64,000 nucleotides of DNA from assembly GCA_934700895.1 (NCBI GenBank), contig CAKUXV010000008.1, positions 7,541 to 71,540 on the forward strand, read 5' to 3'. The position numbers and the translations under genes are program-made. Below, piece by piece: positions 34,639-43,373 of the stretch. A model generated the notes under the pieces. It worked only from the letters and a program-made list of their open reading frames with translations, had not been told where the DNA came from and did no database searches. This DNA is from an uncultured Bacilli bacterium. GTDB lineage: Bacteria > Bacillota_I > Bacilli_A > RFN20 > CAG-826. The stretch's first letter is position 1. Every line of letters starts with the position of its first letter.

Positions 34639-35000
34639 GTGGAAGCCAAACCATTATTGCCATTAAGAAAAGCAACGGAAGAAGATATCGATCTTGTCTA
34701 TGAATTGATCAACGGGCTCGCCGCTTACGAAAAACGTCCCGAGGATATGACAGGCACGAAAGAACAACTGAAAGAATGGCTTTTTGAAAAACAAATCGCC
34801 ACCGTCCTTTTTTGAGGAAGATGGAGAGAGACATAGCCTCGGTTATGCAATCTTATTACCCGACTTTTAACTCGTTCTCTGCAAAAGGGAACGTCCATGT
34901 GGAGGATTTATATATCCGTCCCGAATATCCTCATCAAGGATGCGGCAGGGTCTTTTTTACTCGGCTGGCGGAATGGATTAAAGACGAAATTACTCCAGGT
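34639..35000 (+). pseudogene. GNAT acetyltransferase remnant
   Basis: A GTG start with GGAGGAG six bases upstream opens LPLRKATEEDIDLVYELINGLAAYEKRPEDMTG..., a GNAT N-terminus of the diamine-acetyltransferase type. The frame hits TGA at 34813-34815; EEDGERHSLGYAI follows in another frame, and GNVHVEDLYIRPEYPHQGCGRVFFTRLAEWIKDEI, the acetyl-CoA-binding motif region, in a third. The sequence then stops matching and runs into a fragment of a different gene. At least two frameshifts plus a 3' deletion. Confidence 0.75.
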
Positions 35001-35014
35001 GGGAAGAAAGGCCG

Positions 35015-35763
35015 ATGGATTATACCTACGATGACATCGACGAAGACCTCTTGATCGATCTGATCCGCACCGCCAATGACAAAGGATGGATTAATTACGT
35101 CTATAAAAATGTGCGTGAAGCCTTAACGAAGTTGGATCTGATCGATCACCAAGGGAGAATTAAAACCGCGGGATATTATCTTTTTGGAAAAGGAAAGCCC
35201 GTAACGCTAAAAGAAGCGAACTTTTCTACGGATTCGCGAACGGAATTCGGGGAAATCAAAGAATTTAGAGGCAAGATCTTCGAATGCATCCAAGAGGAGA
35301 TATCCTATATCCAAAACCATAGTTCGTATAAGTCGGACATCGTTGGCGTTCAACACGTCGAAACTCCTGAAATCCCCTTGGCAGCCATCCGTGAAATCGT
35401 CATTAATAGCTTTGCTCCTAGCAAGTACGACCAAAAGGGGATTTCAATCGGGTGAGTATCTACCGTTCCTCCGTGCAGATTTATAATCCAGGCTCCATTT
35501 ACAAAAACCTCGATTCCATGAAATTCGCCTCGTCGGAAGTGGGCAGTAAAATTCGCAACGTTCTCATTGCTTCCGTTTTGTATAAATGTGACTACATTGA
35601 TGCTTTTGGAACGGGGTTTGACCGAACTTTCGCCCTATGCATAAAACAAAATGTCGAATATGAATATAAGAACGATGAATTCAGTTTTCTATTCACCTTT
35701 ATTCGAAACCCTAATTTCTTGAATGATAAGATAAATGATAAGATAAAACCGCCACGTAAGTGA
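35015..35763 (+). pseudogene. truncated AlbA_2/HATPase_c_4-type (RecG-like) regulator, frameshifted
   Basis: Frame one (35015-35455) reads LLKKLGL-like REALTKLDLIDHQGRIKTAGYYLFGKG and AAIREIVINSFAPSKYDQ, then shifts in the AAAAGGGG run near 35437. The other frame continues KGDFNRVSIYRSSVQIYNPGS and FGTGFDRTF to 35763. The pattern matches the central and C-terminal parts of Schlafen/AlbA_2 domain putative DNA-binding proteins; the N-terminal AlbA_2 domain is missing because the fragment is joined to the GNAT remnant. Both genes lost parts in what may have been a single deletion (inference). Confidence 0.75.
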
Positions 35764-35772
35764 CGGTTTCTA
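35746..35772 (+). terminator. intrinsic terminator
   Basis: AAACCGCCAC (35746-35755), loop GTAA, GTGACGGTTT (35760-35769), one internal mismatch; it overlaps the end of the preceding frame. Confidence 0.65.
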
Positions 35773-35792
35773 TCGTTTATAAAGGCTTAAAT

Positions 35793-36314
35793 TCAATGGG
35801 AATCGCTGAGAGTCAATAAAGATTCGCAGGGCAACCCGACCATCTTTTCTCCATGGAGTTCTTCGAGGTTGATGAGCGTTAAGCAGGCAACCGGGGTTCC
35901 TCCGGCGACTTCAACGATTTTCTTTAAGGCATCGAAGGTGCCACCCGTCGCCATCAAATCATCCACGAGCAGGACGCGTTGTCCTTTTTGAATCGCGTTG
36001 GAAGGGATTTCCAAGGTGGCCGTGCCGTATTCCAAAGAATAAGAGGCTTTGATCGTCGTGCCCGGAAGTTTGCCGGCTTTACGACCCATGACGAACCCAA
36101 GGTTCATCTTATAAGCGAGAGCAGAACCGAAGATGAAACCGCGGCTCTCTGCGCCCAAAATCAAATCGGGTTGGTATTTTTTGGCGCGTTCGGCCATATC
36201 ATCAATGACCGCGTGGAAGGCTTCCGCGTCTGCGACAAGAGGCGAAATATCCTTGAAACTGATGCCTGCCTTGGGGAAATCGGGGTAGACGCCGATGTGT
36301 TTTTCATAATCCAT
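35793..36314 (-). CDS. apt: adenine phosphoribosyltransferase
   Basis: 173 residues, standard size. FPKAGISFKDISPL at the N-terminus, AESRGFIFGSALAY in the middle and the PRPP-binding motif VLLVDDLMATGGT are diagnostic. Known: adenine plus PRPP gives AMP. It is in the same orientation as, and 83 bases downstream of, the AzgA-type permease, so uptake and salvage of adenine or hypoxanthine may be linked. Confidence 0.96.
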   Translation of the reverse strand: MDYEKHIGVYPDFPKAGISFKDISPLVADAEAFHAVIDDMAERAKKYQPDLILGAESRGFIFGSALAYKMNLGFVMGRKAGKLPGTTIKASYSLEYGTATLEIPSNAIQKGQRVLLVDDLMATGGTFDALKKIVEVAGGTPVACLTLINLEELHGEKMVGLPCESLLTLSDSH

Positions 36315-36353
36315 GATGGGAAGAATTCTCCTTACGATTTATTGTACCAAAAG

Positions 36354-36388
36354 AAAAGCCCCGAATGGTGTCCATTCAAGGCTTTTTG
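36354..36388 (-). terminator. intrinsic terminator of the purine permease
   Basis: Read on the reverse strand, AAGCCTTGAATGG pairs with CCATTCGGGGCTT around ACA and ends in a T-rich stretch. It lies between the permease and apt, so apt probably has a separate promoter or relies on readthrough. Confidence 0.7.
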
Positions 36389-36396
36389 GTTCGTTT

Positions 36397-37926
36397 TTAT
36401 TTGATGCCGGTTGCGAACTCCATGATATAGAGTGCGCAGAAAGCAGCGGCCAAAACGGTGACGGGGATGTCTTTCTTGCTGTAACGTCCAGCGGCAAGGG
36501 TGCAGATCGTGTAGGAGATGAAGCCAAACGCGATGCCGTCGCTGATCGAAGCGGTGCAGATCATCATAACAACGGTCATGAAGCCAGAAGCAACGGCGAC
36601 CCAGTCGTGCCAATCGAGTTCTTTGAGGTTCATGAACATGCAGATACCGACATAGATAAGAGCGATGTTGGGAACAGAGCCCGAGAAGACGCCGAGGACC
36701 GGATAAGCGAAGACGGAAAGAGTGAAGAGCAAGCCGGTGAAGAGGGCAGCAAGACCCGTGCGAGCACCAGCGGCAACGCCGGAAGTGGATTCGACGAAGG
36801 AAGTGACGGTCGTGGTGCCGAAGATGGAACCGAGGACGGTGCCGCCAGCGTCGACGATCATCGCGTTGCGGTCAGAGACGGTGATGTTTCCATCTTTGTC
36901 AACCATGCCAGCGCCAACTTCAACGCCGACCAAGGTGCCGGTGGTGTCGAAGAAGTCGATGAAAAGAAGGGTGAAGACAAGAGCGTAGGCTTGCGGATTG
37001 GTGAAGATATCGAAGCCGTGGAAGCAAGCGCCGACGAGGGTGCCGAAGTTGCTCCAGTTGCCCTTGGTGCCAAGCCAGAATTTGGCGCTGACTCCGCCGA
37101 TGCCGGCCTGTCCAAGCGAGGCTTCGACGACGCCGAGGACCAACATAACGATGATGACGGAGAAACGAGAGATCCAAGCGCAGGCTTTGTTGTGCTTGGG
37201 GAGAGCGGAAAGGGCGAGAACAAGGATGACACCGATTAAAGTGATGAGGGTAGAAACATTTTTGAAGTCGCCCATGGCAAGGCCGTTATCGGAAGCGGAG
37301 AGGATGCCAGAGGTTTTCATGCCAAGGTAGGCGATGAAGAAGCCAATACCCGCGGAGATGGCGATTTTGATGTTCTTGGGAATCGCACGAACGATCATGC
37401 TACGGAGCGGGGTGACGGAGATAATAAGGAAGAGAATGCCATCGATGAAGACAAGGCACATCATTTGGGCATAGTTGAAGCCCATGCTGCTAGCGAGATA
37501 GCCAGCGATCATCGAGTTGATGCCCATGCCAGAAGCAAGTCCGACCGGGAGTTTGCCGATCAAGCCCATCGCGATGGTGGTGATACCAGCGGAAAGAGCG
37601 GTGGCAATGAAGATGCCAGCATAAGCAGAAGCGGCGGGGAGATAGACATCGCCATACACCCAGACTTCGCCTGCGTGAGCGCCTTCGGAAATGAACCCGG
37701 AGAACCAGTTGGAAAGGATTCCCGAGTTGACGTTGAGGATGTAGAACATCGCGAGGAAGGTGATCAAGCCACCAACGAGTTCGCGAGCGATCGAAGATCC
37801 TCTTTCGCCGATATGGAAATACCGGTCGATGAACGCGCCGAACTTGGTCTTCGGCGACCATTCGCCTTGGGGAGCTGGTTGTTGATCAGCGGACCCAAAC
37901 GATGGATTTTTTTCTGCTTCTTCCAT
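36397..37926 (-). CDS. NCS2 family purine permease (AzgA/PbuG-like)
   Basis: About 509 residues from the ATG at 37926, which has GGAGGT ten bases upstream; the frame continues to 38028 but the extra part is out of character. The N-terminus has the AzgA pattern FFHIGERGSSIARELVGGLITFLAMFYI-like with VNSGILS, then repeated helices and FFDTTGTLVGVEVGAGM. About 12-14 transmembrane segments. Known: proton-coupled uptake of hypoxanthine, guanine or adenine. The 250-base upstream region has no recognisable purine riboswitch core. Confidence 0.92.
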   Translation of the reverse strand: MEEAEKNPSFGSADQQPAPQGEWSPKTKFGAFIDRYFHIGERGSSIARELVGGLITFLAMFYILNVNSGILSNWFSGFISEGAHAGEVWVYGDVYLPAASAYAGIFIATALSAGITTIAMGLIGKLPVGLASGMGINSMIAGYLASSMGFNYAQMMCLVFIDGILFLIISVTPLRSMIVRAIPKNIKIAISAGIGFFIAYLGMKTSGILSASDNGLAMGDFKNVSTLITLIGVILVLALSALPKHNKACAWISRFSVIIVMLVLGVVEASLGQAGIGGVSAKFWLGTKGNWSNFGTLVGACFHGFDIFTNPQAYALVFTLLFIDFFDTTGTLVGVEVGAGMVDKDGNITVSDRNAMIVDAGGTVLGSIFGTTTVTSFVESTSGVAAGARTGLAALFTGLLFTLSVFAYPVLGVFSGSVPNIALIYVGICMFMNLKELDWHDWVAVASGFMTVVMMICTASISDGIAFGFISYTICTLAAGRYSKKDIPVTVLAAAFCALYIMEFATGIK

Positions 37927-38178
37927 TTGTTTTAGACCTCCTTGGAATTGAAGTAGATAACTGCCGCGCCTAGAAAACGCAAAAAGGAAAAACCAATATT
38001 TCCCGCACACGTTTTCAAACAACGACAATCAACAACAACTGCTTTATTTTAACAAAACAATCGGTGTTGTCTTCTCTTTTTTGTTAGAAAGCGGTTCCAG
38101 TAAAAAGAGGATAAAAAGTGCGTGATTTTGTAAAACAAATTGGGTTATGATAAAGGACTAGAAGGAAGGTAAACCTCA
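37927..38178. other. divergent intergenic region between purine permease and upp
   Basis: 252 bases containing both promoters. TATGAT at 38146-38151 may be the -10 of upp. I looked on the reverse strand for the purine-riboswitch core and did not find it. The region is otherwise unremarkable. Confidence 0.5.
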
Positions 38179-38826
38179 ATGGATATAGCCGATATGAAAA
38201 ACGTCCACGTGCTGGATCATCCTTTGCTCAAGCACAAAATCACCAAGATTCGCCGCGTTGAAACCCAAACGAACGAATTCCGCGAAATCGTCAAGGAAAT
38301 CGCCGTTATCGAAGGACTAGAAGCGCTTCGCGAACTCCCGACCCATGACGTGGAGATCCAAACTCCGATCGAAAAAACGATTCAACCCGTCATCGATTCC
38401 GATTCTCTTTGCTTCGTCCCCATTCTTCGCGCGGGACTTGGCATGGTCGATGGACTTCTCGAACTTGTCCCCGGTGCCCATGTTGGCCACCTTGGCATGT
38501 ACCGCAACGAAGAAACGCATGAGCCGGTTGAATATTTCTGCAAATTGCCGAAAAACATCGCCGACCTTGATGTCTATCTTCTCGACCCGATGCTTGCTAC
38601 CGGCGGAAGTGGCATCGACGCCGTTGCTTCTTTATATAAGCATGGCGTGAAGAAGATTCATTTCCTCTGCATCATCGCTGCTCCCGAAGGGGTAGAAACC
38701 TTCCACAAGAAATATCCGGAAGTTCCTCTCTATATCGGAGCCTTGGACCGTCAGCTCAACGAAAATTGCTACATTTGCCCGGGGCTTGGCGATGCCGGCG
38801 ACCGCATCTTCGGAACCCTTCAATAA
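38179..38826 (+). CDS. upp: uracil phosphoribosyltransferase
   Basis: 215 residues. Family landmarks: VLDHPLLKHKITKIRRVETQTNEFR at the N-terminus, PILRAGLGMVDGLLELVPGAHVGHLGMYR in the centre, the PRPP loop LLDPMLATGGSG and the C-terminal YICPGLGDAGDRIFGT. Known: uracil plus PRPP gives UMP. Monocistronic, ended by a strong terminator. GGAAGG lies upstream of the ATG. Confidence 0.97.
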   Translation: MDIADMKNVHVLDHPLLKHKITKIRRVETQTNEFREIVKEIAVIEGLEALRELPTHDVEIQTPIEKTIQPVIDSDSLCFVPILRAGLGMVDGLLELVPGAHVGHLGMYRNEETHEPVEYFCKLPKNIADLDVYLLDPMLATGGSGIDAVASLYKHGVKKIHFLCIIAAPEGVETFHKKYPEVPLYIGALDRQLNENCYICPGLGDAGDRIFGTLQ

Positions 38827-38858
38827 AAAAAGCGAGACTTCCAAATCTCGCTTTTTTC
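38826..38858 (+). terminator. intrinsic terminator of upp
   Basis: AAAAAGCGAGA and TCTCGCTTTTT form a perfect stem around CTTCCAAA, followed by T residues; it may act in both directions. Confidence 0.92.
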
Positions 38859-38910
38859 TTGTCCCCAATAAAACAAAAAGTCCGCGAATTCTCGCGGCCT
38901 TTCGCAGTTT

Positions 38911-39471
38911 TTAACGTTCCTTATCGACGTTCATGCGTTCCAAGTCTTCTTCGGAAGCGCTATAAACGAAGGGGATATTACGGTCGAGCTCGCAATAATC
39001 GAGGCCATATCCCATTAAGAATTTGGGCTCATCAAGCTCCTTGCCACAGAAATCAACGTCGACTTCTAGTTTTCTAAGCGGCTTCTTATCGAACAAAGTC
39101 GCGATGAGAATCTGCTTCGGCTTGTAATGGGTGAAGAGATGCTCCTTGAGGTAATACATCGTTAACCCCGTGTCGACGACGTCTTCGACGAGTACCACCG
39201 TCCTGCCCTGGATATCCATGGAGATATCGCGGTCAATTTTTAAGTGTCCCGTGCTTTGGGTGCCTACATAAGAAGACACTTTGACAAAATCCAGAAGGAT
39301 CGGACATTTGATTTGGCGGACCAAATCGCTATAGAAGAAGAGGGCCCCTTTCATGACGGCCACGACGACGGGAAGTTTTTCCTCGTCCTTGAGACGCTGG
39401 GTGAGCTGTCTCCCCAAGCGTCGGTTGATGGTTTGAATCTGATCGACGGATAAAACGATATCGTCCCTCAT
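38911..39471 (-). CDS. hpt: hypoxanthine phosphoribosyltransferase (first copy)
   Basis: 186 residues. It contains VVAVMKGALFFYSDLVRQI, VSSYVGTQSTG with the flexible-loop Ser-Tyr, the PRPP motif VVLVEDVVDTGLTM and FLMGYGLDYCELDRNIPFVY near the end. Known: hypoxanthine (and guanine) plus PRPP gives IMP/GMP. A second, diverged copy lies at 42828-43364; the acceptor-side residues match the usual bacterial Hpt best here. It diverges from guaB. Confidence 0.93.
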   Translation of the reverse strand: MRDDIVLSVDQIQTINRRLGRQLTQRLKDEEKLPVVVAVMKGALFFYSDLVRQIKCPILLDFVKVSSYVGTQSTGHLKIDRDISMDIQGRTVVLVEDVVDTGLTMYYLKEHLFTHYKPKQILIATLFDKKPLRKLEVDVDFCGKELDEPKFLMGYGLDYCELDRNIPFVYSASEEDLERMNVDKER

Positions 39472-39645
39472 AGTGAAACCCTTTCGGTGCTTATTAGGCT
39501 AGTATATCGTTCCAGCAAGACGAAAAACTAGCCCTGTTTTAAATTTCGTCAATGAAAGCGCTCCCGTAGCCATAAATGCCCTCATCGCGTTACAATACCA
39601 TAATCTTTGAAATGGAAACTCGCCCCAAAGAAAGAAGGAACCCCC

Positions 39646-40764
39646 ATGAAGCTAGAAAACATTCCATTAGCCCTTACCTATGACGATTTGCTTTTAGTCC
39701 CCGTCCATTCGACGGCCGTTCCCAATCAAGTGGAACTCAAAACCCATCTTTGCCGCGGCATCGATTTGCCAATCCCCGTCTTAAGCGCGGCGATGGATAC
39801 CGTAAGCGAATCCTCCATGGCCATTGCCCTTGCCCGACTAGGTGGCCTATCCATTATTCATAAGAATATGGCGATTGAAGACCAAGCCGAGCAAGTCCGT
39901 TTGGTAAAAGAAGCCGATCCCCAAGGAACCACCCCTGCGTTAGACGTAAAAGGCCGCTTGATGGTGGGGGCAGCAGTAGGAGCCAATCCCGAATTATTGC
40001 CGCGTGCCAAAGCGTTGATCGAAGCGGGCGTGGATGTACTTTGTCTGGATTCTGCCCATGGCGATAGCGAAAACGTCATCCAAAAAGTCGCTGAACTTCG
40101 GAAAGCATTCCCCGAAATCCCCCTTATCGCCGGCAATATCGTAACCGAAGGGGCGGCGAAGCGCCTCGCCGAGGCTGGAGCAGACTGCGTGAAGGCCGGC
40201 ATTGGTCCGGGCTCGATTTGCACAACCCGCGTTGTGGCGGGAGTGGGCGTTCCCCAAGCTAGCGCGGTCGATGAAGTCGTGAGTTTCTGCAAAAACAAAG
40301 GAATCGGCGTCATCGCCGATGGCGGACTCCGTTATAGTGGAGACATCGTAAAAGCCTTGGCCTTAGGCGCAAATGCCGTGATGCTAGGGTCAATGTTAGC
40401 CCGAAGCGAAGAAGCTCCTGGAGAAATTTACGAACGGAACGGCAAGAAATTCAAAGCCTATAACGGCATGGGCTCCTTGAAAGCCATGAGACATGGCTCC
40501 GCCGATCGCTATTTCCAATCCTCCAAAGGGAAACTCGTCCCCGAAGGGATTGAAGCGGAAGTGCCGGTAGAAGGAACCTGCGAAGACATCATCTTCCAAA
40601 TCCTCGGCGGACTTCGTAGCGGCATGGGCTACTGTGGGGCGCATAACCTTGAAGAGCTTTCTTCCAATGCCCGCTTTGTCCGCATCACCAATGCTGGAAA
40701 ACTCGAATCCCATCCTCACGACGTGAAAATGGAAGTCGCAGCCCCCAATTACAAAGGCTGCTAA
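39646..40764 (+). CDS. guaB: IMP dehydrogenase lacking CBS domains
   Basis: 372 residues from the ATG at 39646 (GAAGG upstream); an earlier in-frame ATG at 39607 lacks such a site. The catalytic Cys is C192 in GIGPGSICTTR, the flap has GSADRYFQ and the C-terminal GGLRSGMGYCG is typical. Usual IMPDH has about 480-490 residues with two CBS domains inserted after the first ~90; here the sequence runs straight from DQAEQVRLVKEAD to the barrel, so the regulatory Bateman module is absent. Known: IMP to XMP, first step to GMP; GuaA nearby does the second. Confidence 0.95.
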   Translation: MKLENIPLALTYDDLLLVPVHSTAVPNQVELKTHLCRGIDLPIPVLSAAMDTVSESSMAIALARLGGLSIIHKNMAIEDQAEQVRLVKEADPQGTTPALDVKGRLMVGAAVGANPELLPRAKALIEAGVDVLCLDSAHGDSENVIQKVAELRKAFPEIPLIAGNIVTEGAAKRLAEAGADCVKAGIGPGSICTTRVVAGVGVPQASAVDEVVSFCKNKGIGVIADGGLRYSGDIVKALALGANAVMLGSMLARSEEAPGEIYERNGKKFKAYNGMGSLKAMRHGSADRYFQSSKGKLVPEGIEAEVPVEGTCEDIIFQILGGLRSGMGYCGAHNLEELSSNARFVRITNAGKLESHPHDVKMEVAAPNYKGC

Positions 40765-40780
40765 GCAAAAATCAACGAAT

Positions 40781-40806
40781 AAACCCCGAGAAAATCGGGG
40801 TTTTTA
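40781..40806 (+). terminator. intrinsic terminator of guaB
   Basis: AAACCCCGA (40781-40789), GAAAA loop, TCGGGGTTT (40795-40803) and further T residues. Confidence 0.92.
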
Positions 40807-41011
40807 ATATTCGTCCATTTCTTAAAAAATCATCGTTGTGTGCGATTGCTTATGGAGAAGGGAAGGGAGTGAAAGACCAAGCAACCACAAAGAGCTCTAT
40901 TGAGCGGGCAAGATGGCACAAATGACGGATGAATGGAACGGAAACATGCCCTTATTGTTGCCCCATCACCAGTACAAAAAAAGCAGACTGCCGTTTTTAT
41001 TCCTTTTTACG

Positions 41012-41036
41012 AAAAAAAGCCCGATGAAATCGAGCC
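41012..41036 (-). terminator. intrinsic terminator of the HAD hydrolase gene
   Basis: On the reverse strand GGCTCGAT-TTC-ATCGGGCT is followed by TTTTTT; one G-U wobble in the stem. Confidence 0.8.
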
Positions 41037-41037
41037 T

Positions 41038-41691
41038 TTATTGTTTTATGCGTAAAAGGAAGTTTTTAAGGTCTTCTGGAGAGGAGGCAAGGTAAAGATG
41101 CGGAACCTCTTTTAAGGCCTCTTTGTCCCCATATCCCCAACGGACTTCAATGCCTTCTACCCCGGTTTTTTCGGCCCCGATCATATCAAAGGGAGTATCT
41201 CCAATCATCAAGGGGCGATACTTGGATAAGGGGAAACGAGCCAAGGCATCCTGGATGATCAGTTCCTTGCTTTCATGCTTCCCGTCTAAAGAAGAACCAA
41301 ATACCTCTTCAAAATAAGGAGCTAAACCAAAGTGCTTGGCGATGGCTTTGGCTTCGGGGGTCGGTTTCGAGGTCACAATCGCCATCGGAATGCCTTGTTC
41401 TTTCATGGATTTTAGAAGTTCTTGGATCCCCGGGAACACGCTGCATTCATAAGCTCCTTTGCCGACGTATTCTTCTCGAAATAGGCTCACGGCCAAATCG
41501 GCTTGGGATTCGGGAACTCCAAAGTCTAAGAAAGAATCTCTTAAGGGAGGTCCCACGACCACGCGCAGGCTTTTGCCGTTAGAAGAAATGCCAAGACGGT
41601 CTAACGCATATTGGAAGCACCGCATGATGCCGGGAGCGGATTCGGTCAAGGTGCCGTCTAAATCAAAGAAAAGGACCAAAGGTTTATTCAT
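41038..41691 (-). CDS. HAD superfamily phosphatase, phosphoglycolate phosphatase-like
   Basis: 217 residues. Motif I FFDLDGTLTES (8-18) with both catalytic Asp, motif II Thr/Ser in AIVTSKPTPEA, motif III Lys in KHESKE and motif IV MIGDTPFDMIGA. The cap between motifs I and II is the small helical type of the HAD-IA/PGP group. Known members dephosphorylate phosphoglycolate, pyrophosphate or nucleotides; the substrate cannot be told from sequence. Confidence 0.88.
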   Translation of the reverse strand: MNKPLVLFFDLDGTLTESAPGIMRCFQYALDRLGISSNGKSLRVVVGPPLRDSFLDFGVPESQADLAVSLFREEYVGKGAYECSVFPGIQELLKSMKEQGIPMAIVTSKPTPEAKAIAKHFGLAPYFEEVFGSSLDGKHESKELIIQDALARFPLSKYRPLMIGDTPFDMIGAEKTGVEGIEVRWGYGDKEALKEVPHLYLASSPEDLKNFLLRIKQ

Positions 41692-41720
41692 AACGATAGA
41701 AATTTAATCGATTCCCCTGT

Positions 41721-41747
41721 AAAAAAGAACCCCCAAACGGGGGTTCC
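41721..41747 (-). terminator. intrinsic terminator of the reverse lipoprotein gene
   Basis: On the reverse strand GAACCCCC-GTTT-GGGGGTTC is followed by TTTTTTA. Confidence 0.9.
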
Positions 41748-41762
41748 TGGCGTTGAAAGCGC

Positions 41763-42695
41763 TTATTCCGGTAAATCCGGGAAGGATTCGGGATTCGGAA
41801 CCGATTCGATTACGGCTTTGTCGCCGTAAGCAAAATCGGCTTTCAAATCGACTTTGAGTTTGACGGTCGCTTCCGATTTAACGGCCATGCTTTCGACAAC
41901 GGCATCGGCTTTCGCCGAGGCTTCGAAGTCCGCGAATAATCCTAAAGAAGTGAACCCTTCGTCGGAGAAGCTAACCGCGAAAGCCGCGCTGCCTTTGACT
42001 TCCATCTTCACGGAATCGGTCCCCCCGATGACTTTGGTGGGATCGAGATTATAGACGAAGGAGTAGTTGCCTTTGCCGCAGTCTAGATAATCGACGCTGG
42101 CGGTGAAATTGGTTTCTAATTGAGTCAACAAGCTGTCGATATCGAGGACCGTCGAGGCATCCGCAGGGATTTCGGCAGGGCTTTTAAACCGCAGAGTCGA
42201 GGGGAGTTCGGCAGAAGGGAGAAGCGACTGAATGATCGGACGGACGGATTCCATGTCCATGTATCCCATGCCGTCTTCGATATAGAATCCCGCCTTTTTG
42301 ATATTGGCGGTCGCGCTCACCGCGTTATCGCCAACGCCATTACGGTATTCAAATCCCGCGCCGAAAGTAACGCTAGTTTGAAATTTGGTGATATCTTCGC
42401 GGAAATTCTTGATGCCGGCATTGAGATAGAAGTCTTTGATTTCGATTTTGCCACCCATTTCTTCGCTTACTTCGCCCGCGGTGGCCTTCGAATAATTCTC
42501 GAAAAGGAAGCCGCCTTTGACGGCAAGGGAAAGGGCATCGACTTTATCCGTATTTTCTTTCGCCGCCGCATAATGGGTGGCCAAATCTTCTTTTTGGACT
42601 TTCTTGCCTTCGGGAATCGTTTGGGATCCGCCTCCGCCGCAAGAAAGAAGCATCAACATCGAACTAGACAAGAGTAGGAGAGACGTTTTTTTCAT
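41763..42695 (-). CDS. lipoprotein of unknown function
   Basis: 310 residues. A lipoprotein signal MKKTSLLLLSSSMLMLLSC gives Cys19 after the lipobox, followed by a Gly-rich turn. The mature part alternates strands and Ala/Lys/Asp-rich stretches (FADFEASAKADAVVESMAVKS) and could be a beta-barrel-like or LolA-like lipid-binding fold, but no family is recognised. AGAGG lies upstream of the ATG. Anchored at the outer face of the membrane. Confidence 0.85.
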   Translation of the reverse strand: MKKTSLLLLSSSMLMLLSCGGGGSQTIPEGKKVQKEDLATHYAAAKENTDKVDALSLAVKGGFLFENYSKATAGEVSEEMGGKIEIKDFYLNAGIKNFREDITKFQTSVTFGAGFEYRNGVGDNAVSATANIKKAGFYIEDGMGYMDMESVRPIIQSLLPSAELPSTLRFKSPAEIPADASTVLDIDSLLTQLETNFTASVDYLDCGKGNYSFVYNLDPTKVIGGTDSVKMEVKGSAAFAVSFSDEGFTSLGLFADFEASAKADAVVESMAVKSEATVKLKVDLKADFAYGDKAVIESVPNPESFPDLPE

Positions 42696-42827
42696 AATGG
42701 TTTACCTCTTATTCTATTTATATTAACGGAACGTCGAAAAAAGGAATAGTCTTATCGGACCATTCCTCAACGAATTTGTAAGTTTTGTTGCGTTCCCCTC
42801 GTTCGGTCGCGCCCCCCAATATGGATA

Positions 42828-43364
42828 TCAAAGTTTCTTGTCGTAGGCTTCGAGTTCCTCTTCGCTAGGAACATATACTTCCGGGCTATAACGGACCATC
42901 CCTTTGTAGGACAACCCATACCCAGTTAAGAAGATATCGTCTTTGATCGTGATGCCGCAGAAATCAATCGGCACATCGATCTTACGGTTCTTGGTTTTGT
43001 TGACTAACGTGCATACCAAAATCCGCTTCGGATGCTTCAAAAGGGTATGACGGATCAAGTAATCCAAAATCGACCCCGTGTCGACGATGTCTTCGACGAA
43101 GACGACGGTCCGATTTTTGATGGGGAAGGAAATATCCTTCTCAATCCGCGGGTCCCCCTCTTCGTCACGGCTCAGCTGAACATAATCGCATAAAAAGTCG
43201 GTATCGACGCATTTGACGAGATCGCCCATGAAGCAAATGGCTCCCCGCATCACGCAGACAAACAACGGAAGCTGCTCTTCGTTAGACAAAGCTTCCGAAA
43301 GCTCGTAACCGAGGTTGCGCGTGATGGCGTCGATATTATAGGAAGAGAGAATGACCTTTTTCAT
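42828..43364 (-). CDS. hpt: hypoxanthine phosphoribosyltransferase-like protein (second copy)
   Basis: 178 residues. It keeps LFVCVMRGAICFMGDLVKCV, VQLSRDEEGD in the flexible-loop position, the PRPP loop VVFVEDIVDTGSIL and FLTGYGLSYKGMVRYSPEVYV. Compared with the 38911 copy the flexible loop is changed (LSRDEEG for SSYVGTQ), so substrate preference, for example toward guanine or xanthine, may differ (inference). It starts nine bases after guaA and is probably its operon partner. Confidence 0.9.
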   Translation of the reverse strand: MKKVILSSYNIDAITRNLGYELSEALSNEEQLPLFVCVMRGAICFMGDLVKCVDTDFLCDYVQLSRDEEGDPRIEKDISFPIKNRTVVFVEDIVDTGSILDYLIRHTLLKHPKRILVCTLVNKTKNRKIDVPIDFCGITIKDDIFLTGYGLSYKGMVRYSPEVYVPSEEELEAYDKKL

Positions 43365-43373
43365 AAATCCCCC

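Noticed and set aside
36313..37239. 308-codon forward frame antisense to the purine permease
   Set aside because: Glu/Asp/Gly-rich antisense shadow of a real membrane-protein gene; no start signal.
37927..38178. Purine riboswitch upstream of the purine permease (and at guaA or guaB)
   Set aside because: The conserved three-way-junction bases of the purine aptamer were not found on the relevant strand.
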